From: Gulosibacter molinativorax | Lineage (GTDB): Bacteria; Actinomycetota; Actinomycetes; Actinomycetales; Microbacteriaceae | Direction of reading: 5' to 3' | Length of the DNA: 64,000 nt | Assembly (NCBI RefSeq): GCF_003010915.2 | Contig: NZ_CP028426.1 | Span: 1,984,001-2,048,000 of the forward strand | Shown here: positions 1 through 12,024 of the stretch, piece by piece | How positions within the stretch are numbered: the first letter of the stretch is position 1 | Layout of the letters: each line of letters begins with the position of its first letter | Position numbers and translations under genes: made by a program | Notes under the pieces: generated by a model | Told to the model about the DNA's origin: nothing | What the model saw: the letters and a program-made list of their open reading frames with translations, nothing else | Databases searched by the model: none

Positions 1-4345
<4,345 letters not shown>

Positions 4346-4545
4346 ATGAACAACACTCCCACCAACAAAACGCCGGCGAAAGCAAACATATTCACAAACC
4401 AACCCCCGCATCACCAAAGCAACACACAGGACTGAGTTCAATCAACTGACAAAACAAACCAACCAACCATCACAGTCGGACTGGCTTTTCTGTTATCCAA
4501 AATAAGGAACCACAAAAGGATCCAAAATGGCATTAGACAATAAAA

Positions 4546-4570
4546 GTGCACACTGTTGAGTTCTCAAGGA
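4546..4570 (-). promoter_or_regulatory. rrn leader boxA antitermination element
   Basis: The minus strand reads CTTGAGAACTCAACAGTG about 200 bases upstream of the 16S 5' end. This is the conserved actinobacterial rrn leader boxA, bound by the Nus factors so that RNA polymerase reads through the structured rRNA operon. A related copy is in the 16S-23S spacer. Confidence 0.8.
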
Positions 4571-4652
4571 TCGGATGCCTACCATGTACCCAACCAACCA
4601 CACCCTCACTCGGATGTTCTCTCGTGGTGGGCCTCGCGGAGGCAACTTCACT

Positions 4653-4682
4653 AACCTACACCAGGCAATTCCAGCATGTCAA
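4653..4682 (-). promoter_or_regulatory. Candidate rrn promoter
   Basis: On the minus strand a perfect -35 hexamer TTGACA (4682-4677) is followed after 18 bases by TAGGTT (4658-4653), a plausible -10. It lies roughly 310 bases upstream of the 16S gene and upstream of the boxA leader, where rRNA promoters sit. Further rrn promoters may exist between here and 5057; a second TTGACA at 4902-4897 has no convincing -10. Confidence 0.55.
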
Positions 4683-4912
4683 CTCGCGCACTCCCGTGAG
4701 ATCTAACCGATCTTTCAAAGCCACCAACCCAACAGGGCTATTCGTGACACGCACCGAACCGTTAGGCCCTGGTGTGTTGTTCCCGTTTCCGGCAACTCGA
4801 TAAGCATATGACAACCCATCTGCCCCACGCAAACCCACACCCCCAAACAAGCCGTCTTCCGCACCACCACGCGGCACAGACCCTGCAACCCGGGCGTGTC
4901 AAATTGGCAGAA

Positions 4913-4965
4913 ACCGGATCTCGACTTGACGTGGCGACGGCTGCCCCATCAAGTCGAGATCCGGT
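4913..4965 (-). terminator. 17-bp perfect inverted repeat downstream of MFS gene
   Basis: The arms 4913-4929 and 4949-4965 are perfectly complementary over 17 bases (ACCGGATCTCGACTTGA on the left) with a 19-base loop. It lies 92 bases after the stop codon of the minus-strand MFS gene and before the rrn promoter. On the minus strand the stem is followed by TTTCTGCCAATTT, only a weak T-tract. The simplest reading is a terminator that insulates the rRNA operon from the catabolic operon; a protein-binding site cannot be excluded. Confidence 0.55.
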
Positions 4966-5057
4966 AAAGCTGGCATCAGTGCGTCCATGGGATCAGTTGG
5001 GCCGCAGCCAGAACAACCCCTTAGTCCTGCGCTTCGTGCGCGGACATAGGCATTGGA

Positions 5058-6323
5058 TTAGGCGTTCTGTGCCTCCACCACCGTCGTGTCGACATCGGAA
5101 TCGGAGTTCTTCCGTCGAGCCATGATCAACAGTGCGCCGACAAAGACGACAGAGAGAAGCGCCGAGATTGTGAATGTCCAGATCACGCCGAGGCCACCCG
5201 CACTGGTCGAGAAGACAAAGCCGCCAAGTGACGGGGCCACGATCGCACCGGCTCGGCCAATACCGTTTGACCATCCGAGTGCGGTTGCTCGAAGTTCGAG
5301 CGGATAGAAGTCGGCCACCGAAGCGTTGATGAGGTTGAGGCCTGAGTGCGCGCCCATACCGATTGCGGCAATGAGCACGAGCAGCACCAGCAACTGATCT
5401 GTACCGACAGCAAAGAGGACGAGCGCACCCGCCACGACGATTCCGGACACCATTGCGAGCTTCAGCGAACCAAAGCGGTCGGCGAGAACCGCGAACGCGA
5501 AGGATCCGATGACTGCTCCCCCGTTCAGCGTCAAGGAAAACTGGAGCGCGCTTTCAAGCGGGTAATTAAAGTCGGCCATGATGGTGGTGAGCCAAGTGTT
5601 CAGCCCGTACCAGGTCATCAGGTTCGCGAAGGCCGCCAGCGCAAAGAGGATAGTCGCGGCAATCAATACGCGCGAAAACATGGCGCCAAAGCCTGGCCGT
5701 TCCACAATCTTCCCCTGCATGATTTCGATTTGCCGGGTGGTGAATTCGGTGGACTCTTTTAGGAGTGTCGTCGCCAGCACCAAGATCAACGCGGAGAGCA
5801 CGACACCGATCCAGAACATCGGACGCCATCCGTAAGACTCGATAATGACGAGTCCGAGTAATGATGCAGCGGTACCGCCGAGTGGCACCCCGGCCATGAG
5901 GATAGTGACCGCGAGGCTGGTTCGCCCTTCGGGAATCGACTCTTTTACCAGGGCGAGGCAAGAAGGCATCACGCCACCCATGCCGATTCCTGCCATCAGT
6001 CGGAATACTCCAAGGCTGACCGGATCAAAGGCTAGCGCGCATGCCGCCGTAAAAATCAAGAAGATGGTGATCGACACAAGAATGAGTTTCTTACGCCCGA
6101 ATCGGTCGCTCAGCCTGCCACTCAGAAGCGCGCCGATAAGCATTCCTACGTAGACCATACTGCCAATATTTCCGGCGCCGGACTTATCGAGATTCCAGCC
6201 GGGTTCTTCGAGGAGGCTAGGGATAAGTGTGCCGTACACAATCAAGTCGTAGCCTTCTGCCACGATAATGAATGCACACACAAACACTGTTGCCCAAGAA
6301 CTGCGGGCCATAGTTTTTGACAT
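5058..6323 (-). CDS. MFS transporter, aromatic acid:H+ symporter (AAHS) family
   Basis: This 421-residue inner-membrane protein has the 12-helix layout of the major facilitator superfamily. The first helix carries EGYD (residues 23-26), matching the [DE]-G-x-D signature of AAHS carriers such as PcaK. The loop after helix 2 has GRLSDRFGRKK, the MFS A-motif. AAHS proteins import protonated aromatic acids. The gene is the last of the monooxygenase-dioxygenase-hydrolase series, but 141 bases and a hairpin (6371-6404) separate it from the hydrolase, so its expression may be attenuated. A weak AAGGA lies 14 bases before the ATG, and a second in-frame ATG follows four codons later. The exact substrate cannot be told from sequence. 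Confidence 0.88.
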   Translation of the reverse strand: MSKTMARSSWATVFVCAFIIVAEGYDLIVYGTLIPSLLEEPGWNLDKSGAGNIGSMVYVGMLIGALLSGRLSDRFGRKKLILVSITIFLIFTAACALAFDPVSLGVFRLMAGIGMGGVMPSCLALVKESIPEGRTSLAVTILMAGVPLGGTAASLLGLVIIESYGWRPMFWIGVVLSALILVLATTLLKESTEFTTRQIEIMQGKIVERPGFGAMFSRVLIAATILFALAAFANLMTWYGLNTWLTTIMADFNYPLESALQFSLTLNGGAVIGSFAFAVLADRFGSLKLAMVSGIVVAGALVLFAVGTDQLLVLLVLIAAIGMGAHSGLNLINASVADFYPLELRATALGWSNGIGRAGAIVAPSLGGFVFSTSAGGLGVIWTFTISALLSVVFVGALLIMARRKNSDSDVDTTVVEAQNA

Positions 6324-6370
6324 GAGACGTCGTTGTCCTTAAAGAGTCAAACTTCGAAGAGTGAATTTGG

Positions 6371-6404
6371 TTGGGGGCCGATTATCCGAAAAATCGGCCC
6401 CCAA
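6371..6404 (-). terminator. Hairpin between FAH hydrolase and MFS gene
   Basis: The arms TTGGGGGCCGAT (6371-6382) and ATCGGCCCCCAA (6393-6404) form a perfect 12-bp GC-rich stem with a 10-base loop. It lies 60 bases downstream of the FAH stop and 47 bases before the MFS start. There is no long T-tract, so it may be a partial terminator or an mRNA-stabilising hairpin that sets transporter level relative to the enzymes. Confidence 0.6.
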
Positions 6405-6464
6405 ATATTGGTCGCGACTAATCGAATCGCGCCTAAAGGGTGAATTTCAGATCACTGAAATTGG

Positions 6465-7295
6465 CTAGCGAACAATTTCACGGGCAACCGAGTTGGTGAG
6501 CCTGCCGACACCCTCAACTTCGATGGTCACCTCGTCACCATCCTGCAGGAATACCTGTGGGTCCCGCCGGTAACCGACGCCGCCGGGCGTACCAGTGAGG
6601 ATCACATCGCCCGGCTGCAACTCAGTAAACTCCGCAACCGTCGAAATGAGCCGGGCAATACTGAAAATGAGGTACGACAGATTCGAGTCCTGCATAACCT
6701 CACCGTTGAGGACGGTGGTGATTCTTGCCTTCGACAGATCAACTTCGTGCGGACGCACAAGCGACGGCCCGAGCGGTGTGGTGTTGTCCCATGCCTTGCC
6801 CTGCAGCCACTGGTGCGTCTTGTACTGGTAATCGCGGACCGTGACGTCGTTGGCCACGGTGTAGCCCATGACGTGTTCCAGTGCACGCGACTCTGGAATG
6901 CGGCGACCTGACCTCCCGATAACTACTGCGAGCTCCGCTTCGTAGTCAAACTGAGTGGTCTCCGGTGGAAGCTGAATCGCCTCACCAGCTGCGATAAGCG
7001 AAGACGCGTATTTCGGGAACAAGACCGGGTAGGTCGGCTTTTCGCGCTTCGTCTCCGTGATGTGGGTGTCATAGTTCAGTCCCACGCAGAAGATCTTTCC
7101 GGGATTAGGCACGACGGGACGCAACTGAACCTCATCGAGCGCCACCGTCAGATGCGGCAGACGAGTCGCTTGGTCAAGCACGTTTTCAGGCGTAAACCGG
7201 CCGATCTCGGTAACTCCGTCGAGCGGGACAACGTTCGCGCCGTCAACCTCACCGACGTGGAGTTGGCCTTGGTGAATGTAGCTAATGTACGACAT
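6465..7295 (-). CDS. Fumarylacetoacetate hydrolase (FAH) family hydrolase/isomerase
   Basis: The 276-residue protein belongs to the FAH superfamily, which hydrolyses, isomerises or decarboxylates 2,4-dioxo-type ring-cleavage products. The metal-binding acidic residues are visible: E119 and E121 in DYEAELAVVIGR and D150 in VANDVTVRD. The conserved GKAWDNTTPLGPSLV (167-180) and TGTPGGVG (234-241) segments are also present. The start is supported by GAGGA five bases before ATG. It follows the extradiol dioxygenase gene by 11 bases, so the two are surely cotranscribed. In meta-cleavage pathways such enzymes act on the product released by the dioxygenase; the exact reaction (hydrolase, isomerase or hydratase-like) is inference. 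Confidence 0.9.
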   Translation of the reverse strand: MSYISYIHQGQLHVGEVDGANVVPLDGVTEIGRFTPENVLDQATRLPHLTVALDEVQLRPVVPNPGKIFCVGLNYDTHITETKREKPTYPVLFPKYASSLIAAGEAIQLPPETTQFDYEAELAVVIGRSGRRIPESRALEHVMGYTVANDVTVRDYQYKTHQWLQGKAWDNTTPLGPSLVRPHEVDLSKARITTVLNGEVMQDSNLSYLIFSIARLISTVAEFTELQPGDVILTGTPGGVGYRRDPQVFLQDGDEVTIEVEGVGRLTNSVAREIVR

Positions 7296-7306
7296 CGATT
7301 TCCTCG

Positions 7307-8239
7307 CTATTTCTTTTCTTCGCTCGTCTTACGCCAGTTAGGCAGCTGACCGCCCCAGAGATTCACGCTGTTGGGAATCGGCTCCCACCTGCGCGGCACG
7401 TATTCGACCGTCTCGTCGTAGAACTTCTCCATCTCGGCCGACAGCTCGATGTGGTTTCCGGCCGGGTCATCGAAGAAGACAAACAGGTTGTTACCCGGGC
7501 CGTGACGACCGGGACCCCAGGCCACGTCAACATCTAGCTCGGTGAGGCGGTCGCACCAAGCCTTGAAGTCTTCCCATTCCGCGAGGTCGTAAGAGTAGTG
7601 GTCGATGTCGCCGCCTCGGCCAACCTCAACGACGGCCAGCGTGTGGTGGTCCTTGTCACTGCGGAACCACGTAAACTTCCCGTCCGCGAGCTGGTCGGTG
7701 ATGCGAAAGCCAATCGTGTTCACAAAGAAGTCAACGAACGGCTTCACATCGACGGTGCCAACCGTGGTGTGCTGGAACTTGATCGGGCGACGACCGGTGT
7801 CGGCCGCATTCTCGCCCTGGCGTTCCACGATGGAGTGGAAGTGGACCGGAGTTCCATCCGGGTCAACGACGACGATCCCCGCAGGCTTGCCAATTGCCGC
7901 ATCCACATATTCGGGCGCCAGGTCTTCGACGGTGTGACCCGCGGCTTCAAGACGGCTACGGATTCCCTCGAGTCCGCCCTCGTCGCGAACCTCGAAGCCG
8001 TAATGGTTGAGGCCCTGCTCACCCTCGACGAGTTCGATGACGTGGTGGCCGGTTCCCCACCCGAGTCGGACGGCACCGTTATCGAGACGCTCGTGCACAC
8101 TCAGTCCGAGTACCCGGTTGTAGAACGCAGTTGTCGCGTCAACGTCAGGCACCCGAAAGCCGATGTGGGACACAGCGGTCTTGCGAAGCGCGCCGGCATG
8201 CTCGGTCTCGACGAGCGTAAGTCGGTTCGGTTTATTCAT
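7307..8239 (-). CDS. Type I extradiol (VOC) ring-cleavage dioxygenase
   Basis: The 310-residue cytoplasmic protein has two vicinal-oxygen-chelate modules (about 20-140 and 153-270). The second holds the predicted Fe(II) triad H157 (KFQHTTV), H214 (IDHYSYD) and E265 (GNHIEL). The stretch 242-265, with GRHGPG and DDPAGNHIE, matches the extradiol dioxygenase signature except that Phe replaces the usual Tyr. Family members cleave catechol-type rings next to the hydroxyl pair. The gene sits 39 bases after the monooxygenase and 11 before the FAH hydrolase, so it would act on the monooxygenase product. The first module lacks a full metal set, as is normal for this family. The catecholic substrate is not determined. 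Confidence 0.87.
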   Translation of the reverse strand: MNKPNRLTLVETEHAGALRKTAVSHIGFRVPDVDATTAFYNRVLGLSVHERLDNGAVRLGWGTGHHVIELVEGEQGLNHYGFEVRDEGGLEGIRSRLEAAGHTVEDLAPEYVDAAIGKPAGIVVVDPDGTPVHFHSIVERQGENAADTGRRPIKFQHTTVGTVDVKPFVDFFVNTIGFRITDQLADGKFTWFRSDKDHHTLAVVEVGRGGDIDHYSYDLAEWEDFKAWCDRLTELDVDVAWGPGRHGPGNNLFVFFDDPAGNHIELSAEMEKFYDETVEYVPRRWEPIPNSVNLWGGQLPNWRKTSEEKK

Positions 8240-8278
8240 AGTCGGTAGTTACCTTTCTTGTGGCTATTGCAGAAATGT

Positions 8279-9898
8279 TCAGTGGGCGTCGGAATCGGCA
8301 AAGACGGCAGCATCTCGAGTTGCGGTCCACCAGGTGCGCAGGTGGTCGAGCACGGATGCATGTTCACTTGCGCGCCAGACCGCAGCGACGACATGGTCAG
8401 GGCGGACGAGCACGAAGTGCCCAGCGAAGGGCGCAAATTCGGAAATGAGCTGGGTATCGACGTCAATCAAGGTCGAACCGTGCTCGCTGCGCGGGAAGAT
8501 CTCCGCCAGGGGAACATCAAAGCTCGGAATCCCAGCGGCCGTCGATAGCTCGACGAGGTCGGCTGGCCATGCATCCTGCGCCATGTCGACCCGGAAGAGG
8601 GCCCACCCGTCCCCCAGGAACGTGTCGAGCAGCTCGATCGTCCGCGTCGAAGCATTGAAGGCGCGTGGCTGACCGAGTTGCCGGCCAATGCCATCGTGCT
8701 CGCCTTGCGCGACCAGCCCATCCGTAAACTTCGCACTGGGTCGATACTTCATGTACTCGAAAAAGTCGCGACCAGATTCGGTCTCGAGCGCCTTGCGCAC
8801 GGCGCGGTCGCGGAACCGCGCAAGCCGCGGGGACGTTGTCATGACCACCCGGCCGAGCTTCTCAGACAGCTTGATGGTCTGCCAGGAGTGCTGGAACCGC
8901 TCCGCCTGGTATGTGTCCAGGATCTCCTTCGGTGACTCGCCTCGCAACACGGCAGCGATTTTCCAGCTCAGGTTCGCTGCGTCGCGGATGCCCGAGTTGA
9001 GACCCTGCCCCGCAAACGGTGGCATCATGTGCGCCGCATCGCCGATGAGGAAGCTGCTCCCCTTCGACCATTCAGTCGCGATCAGGCCGTGGAATTTGTA
9101 GATTACGGCCCGCTCAACCTGTTCGGGGCTGATATCCCGGTAAGGAGCGACAAGCTCACGAATGAGTTCGAACGAGGGTTCCTCCCCCGCGGCTCCCTCA
9201 CCGTCATAGATGAGGAACTCATACCGGCAGCGGCCGTCAAGACCGGGGACGATGACGTGCGGGCGAATCGGGTCGCCGTGGTGCATTCCGTAGCGGTTCT
9301 GGTGCGGGTCGTCGAGCACGTCGATAACGAGCCAAGGCTCGGGATGCGATCGGCCCACCATGGAGATACCCAGCGCGGAACGAACGGTAGAGCGTCCACC
9401 GTCGGCGCCGATGAGGAACCGGGCCTCTACCTCAAACTCCTCGGATGCCACCCGATAGGTCGCGCGAACGCCATCTTCGCGGGAGTCGACGCTGGTGAGC
9501 TCGGCGCCGAACTGAATCGTCACGTTTGCCCGAGCTTGCAGCCCTTCCAGCAGAACTCGCTCGAGGTCGGGCTGTGCAAACGGATTCTTGAACGGGTACC
9601 CAAGACGGAACGGCACTTCCGCGCGAGCGTGAAACACGGGAGCACCATCGGCACCGTAATACCTTGTACCCGTACCAGGCACGATGATCGGCAGGATCTC
9701 GTCGACGAGGCCCGCGGCCGCATACGTGCGGAGCGACTCGTCGTCGACAGAAATCGCCTTCGGCGAGTTGCTCGTGCCCGCATTGCGTTCGATCACGAGA
9801 ACAGACACATCCTGGGCGCTCAGAAGCGCCGCAACGGTCATGCCGATCGGCCCGGCACCGACGACGATGCAATCGAATGTTTGCTGTTCTTTGGACAA
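8279..9898 (-). CDS. FAD-dependent aromatic ring hydroxylase (MhpA-like group A monooxygenase)
   Basis: This NAD(P)H/FAD monooxygenase of 539 residues would add a hydroxyl group to a phenolic ring, producing the substrate of the dioxygenase downstream. The FAD dinucleotide fold GAGPIG is at 14-19, the second motif FLIGADGGRSTVR at 161-173, and the GD motif FLIGDAAHMMPPFAGQG at 283-299; the C-terminal third resembles the thioredoxin-like tail of phenol and 3-(3-hydroxyphenyl)propionate hydroxylases. A TTG start at 9898 is chosen because AAAGGAG stands 8 bases upstream; an in-frame ATG at 9982 would add 28 residues and run over the likely promoter. It is the first gene of the operon, transcribed divergently from the IclR gene. 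Confidence 0.88.
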   Translation of the reverse strand: MSKEQQTFDCIVVGAGPIGMTVAALLSAQDVSVLVIERNAGTSNSPKAISVDDESLRTYAAAGLVDEILPIIVPGTGTRYYGADGAPVFHARAEVPFRLGYPFKNPFAQPDLERVLLEGLQARANVTIQFGAELTSVDSREDGVRATYRVASEEFEVEARFLIGADGGRSTVRSALGISMVGRSHPEPWLVIDVLDDPHQNRYGMHHGDPIRPHVIVPGLDGRCRYEFLIYDGEGAAGEEPSFELIRELVAPYRDISPEQVERAVIYKFHGLIATEWSKGSSFLIGDAAHMMPPFAGQGLNSGIRDAANLSWKIAAVLRGESPKEILDTYQAERFQHSWQTIKLSEKLGRVVMTTSPRLARFRDRAVRKALETESGRDFFEYMKYRPSAKFTDGLVAQGEHDGIGRQLGQPRAFNASTRTIELLDTFLGDGWALFRVDMAQDAWPADLVELSTAAGIPSFDVPLAEIFPRSEHGSTLIDVDTQLISEFAPFAGHFVLVRPDHVVAAVWRASEHASVLDHLRTWWTATRDAAVFADSDAH

Positions 9899-9990
9899 TG
9901 TGCGATCTCCTTTGATGCGTGTCGAACGCTCGGCTTTGGCCCCGACGGATGAAAGCCTACGAACGTCCAATCCCGCATACAAGACACATT

Positions 9991-10007
9991 GTCTCGAATG
10001 ATGAGAC
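9991..10007. promoter_or_regulatory. Candidate IclR operator between monooxygenase and iclR-type gene
   Basis: The palindrome GTCTC (9991-9995), seven bases, GAGAC (10003-10007) lies in the 137-base divergent intergenic region, 28 bases before the IclR start codon. An extra AGAC half-site is at 9982-9985. A closely related palindrome stands upstream of the aldehyde dehydrogenase operon (14926-14963). Location and recurrence suggest an operator of the local IclR protein; binding is inferred. Confidence 0.45.
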
Positions 10008-10035
10008 TGTTTGAACGAGGTGCTAATGTCACGGA

Positions 10036-10815
10036 ATGAGTAGCAATTCGCGCCACAATCGAAATTCGACGAGCGACCGCACGCTGCAGATCCTCGGTCT
10101 GTTCAATGACCAGCGGATTCGTCTGACTCCGGCGCAGATCATGAGGGAACTCGACATCTCGCGATCCACCGCGTATCGCTACATCCAGTCCCTCGTCAAC
10201 GAGCAGTTCCTCGAATCGGCTCCCGATGGGTCGCTACGGCTCGGGATGCGCGTGCTCGAGTTGGCTCGACTGGCTCGAGCGGGCTACGGATTATCGGAAC
10301 TCGCCGTCCCCGTAATGCGTCAGCTGGCGGCCGCTCACAAACAGACGGTCCTACTGACCGTGTTGATGGGACGATCTGTGGTCTGCCTCGAGCGCGAGGA
10401 GTCGCCCGATCAGTTCGTCCGCCTCTCCTACGAACCGGGCGTCGAACTCCCGCTGAACGCTGGCGCATCCGCACTCGTGCTGCTGGCCTGGAAACCACGA
10501 GCGGAACTGCGTGCTCTACTCGGGAACTCGATGCGCAGATTTACCGAGAACACCATCACCGACATCGATGAGCTCCTCGAACGACTCGACACGATACGCG
10601 CGGCGGGTGAGGTTGTGACGCTGGCCGAAGTTGACCGCGACGCGCTCGGCATCGCCGTGCCGCTTATGGCTGGCGATGGCGAGGTCGTCGGCGGCCTCAG
10701 CATCGTGGCCCTGCAGTCTCGCTTTTCGGAAGAGCAACAGTCGCGCGCCCTCGAGGACTTACACGGTGCCGCCGACCGAATCTCGAGTCGATTGCGGCTG
10801 GCGAACCCACGATAA
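10036..10815 (+). CDS. IclR-family transcriptional regulator
   Basis: The 259-residue protein has the N-terminal winged helix-turn-helix of IclR proteins (about 15-75, with LTPAQIMRELDISRSTAYRYI as recognition region) and a C-terminal effector-binding domain (about 85-255, with GIAVPLMAGDGEVVGGLS). IclR members often control catabolism of aromatic acids and bind the pathway substrate. The gene lies between, and is transcribed opposite to, two minus-strand catabolic operons. The start at 10036 has no strong ribosome site. Its stop codon lies inside a bidirectional terminator shared with the dehydrogenase gene. Whether it activates or represses cannot be read from sequence. Confidence 0.9.
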   Translation: MSSNSRHNRNSTSDRTLQILGLFNDQRIRLTPAQIMRELDISRSTAYRYIQSLVNEQFLESAPDGSLRLGMRVLELARLARAGYGLSELAVPVMRQLAAAHKQTVLLTVLMGRSVVCLEREESPDQFVRLSYEPGVELPLNAGASALVLLAWKPRAELRALLGNSMRRFTENTITDIDELLERLDTIRAAGEVVTLAEVDRDALGIAVPLMAGDGEVVGGLSIVALQSRFSEEQQSRALEDLHGAADRISSRLRLANPR

Positions 10816-10854
10816 AAGGCGAGATCTCGCATTTGCGAGATCTCGCCTTTTATC
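10811..10854. terminator. Bidirectional terminator between iclR-type gene and alcohol dehydrogenase gene
   Basis: The arms 10812-10829 and 10836-10853 are perfect complements over 18 bases (about 19 with the closing C-G) and leave a four-base loop. The stem has A-rich and T-rich outer ends (ATAAAAGG and CCTTTTAT), so it would stop transcription on either strand. The IclR stop codon (10813-10815) is part of the stem. Confidence 0.88.
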
Positions 10855-10908
10855 GCTGCCTCCGGACCACCAGGCGCAAGGCGCCTGGGTCAGCGGGGCG
10901 AGCCCAAA

Positions 10909-12024
10909 TTAGCCAAACACCAGCACGGGCTTGATGGCTTCGCCGGATCGCGTCGCTGCAACGGCAGCATCGATCTCGTCGAACCGATAATTGGACAACA
11001 ACGCGTCGATCGGAAATCGACCGCGCCGGTAGAGATCGATGAGCTGCGGGATGAATGATTCCGGCTCACTTGCACCTTCGGTGATTCCCACCACAGATCG
11101 ACCGGGCAGGAAGCGGTTCACGTCAATGTGGGCCAGGCTGCCCGCCTTCGGTGCGCCAATGAGTCCGCCTCTGCCACCGATTGCGAGAGACCCCAGCAGC
11201 CCGTCGATGACGCCGATGTTCCCGGTCGTATCTATGGCAATATTTGGCCCCACGCCGTCCGTCAGTGCCGAGACCGCATCCGCGTAGTCAACCTCTGAGG
11301 TATCAATCGTCGCCGTGGCGCCGAGTTTCACCGCCAGGTCAAGCCGACTCGGCACTCGATCGACAACAACGATCTGCTGCGCTGGCGACAGTGCCGCCGC
11401 CATCACCGCGGCGAGGCCCACGGCACCGGCCCCTGCGACCACCACCGTATCTCCGACCTCGGGCTTCAACACGTTGAGTATTGCCCCCGCTCCGGTCTGT
11501 ATCCCGCATCCGAGCGGCGCGAATCGAATCAGGTCTTCGTCTGTCGTGTCCTTCGGGAGCCGAACGATGCTCCGCTCGCTGACGAGGGCTCGTTCCGCAA
11601 ACGAGGACTGCCCGAAGAAGTGCCCCGAAACCGGTCGGCCATCCTGCGAGATTCCCGTGCTCCCGTCCGCCCGTCGCCCCGAGAGCAGATTCCACGGAAG
11701 GTGGTAAGTACAGAGCGCGACTCGCCCCTTACGACACTGCGCGCAACGCCCGCACGAGGTGAACGACAGGAGCACCCGATCGCCGATCTCAACGCGGTCG
11801 ACCGCGTCGCCCACCTTTTCGACGATGCCAGCGCCTTCGTGTCCCAGAACAGCTGGAAAAGAATAGTCCAGATTGCCGCCCTGAACGTTGAGGTCTGTGT
11901 GGCAAACGCCAGTAGCGACGAGTCGAACGATGACTTCGTTACTCCGCGGTTCTTCGAGAGTCACTTCGCCGATGCGAAAATCGCCACCGACCTCATCCAC
12001 AATTGCCGCCCGCGTGGTGATCAT
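10909..12024 (-). CDS. Zinc-dependent alcohol dehydrogenase, aryl-alcohol dehydrogenase type
   Basis: The 371-residue medium-chain dehydrogenase oxidises an alcohol to the aldehyde with NAD+. Catalytic zinc ligands C41, H62 (GHEG) and C173 (PLGCG) are present, and the structural zinc is held by C91, C94, C97 and C105. The NAD fold AGAGAVGLAAV is at about 198-208, followed by VVVDR, whose Asp favours NAD+ over NADP+. The start at 12024 overlaps the preceding MFS stop by four bases (ATGA) and has GGAGG seven bases upstream; a frame-only extension to 12105 is not needed. Cotranscription with an aromatic transporter and an aldehyde dehydrogenase suggests a benzyl-alcohol-like substrate, which is inference. 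Confidence 0.88.
   Translation of the reverse strand: MITTRAAIVDEVGGDFRIGEVTLEEPRSNEVIVRLVATGVCHTDLNVQGGNLDYSFPAVLGHEGAGIVEKVGDAVDRVEIGDRVLLSFTSCGRCAQCRKGRVALCTYHLPWNLLSGRRADGSTGISQDGRPVSGHFFGQSSFAERALVSERSIVRLPKDTTDEDLIRFAPLGCGIQTGAGAILNVLKPEVGDTVVVAGAGAVGLAAVMAAALSPAQQIVVVDRVPSRLDLAVKLGATATIDTSEVDYADAVSALTDGVGPNIAIDTTGNIGVIDGLLGSLAIGGRGGLIGAPKAGSLAHIDVNRFLPGRSVVGITEGASEPESFIPQLIDLYRRGRFPIDALLSNYRFDEIDAAVAATRSGEAIKPVLVFG

Larger units (their letters stand above)
4346..5057 (-). other. rrn upstream and leader region, no gene
   Basis: This 712-base stretch between the MFS gene and the 16S gene holds no credible protein gene; short frames here lack ribosome sites and typical codon use. It contains the leader boxA, the candidate promoter and, at its upstream end, a large inverted repeat (4913-4965), listed separately. 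The A/C-rich plus-strand composition just upstream of 16S is typical of rRNA leaders in this group. Confidence 0.7.
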
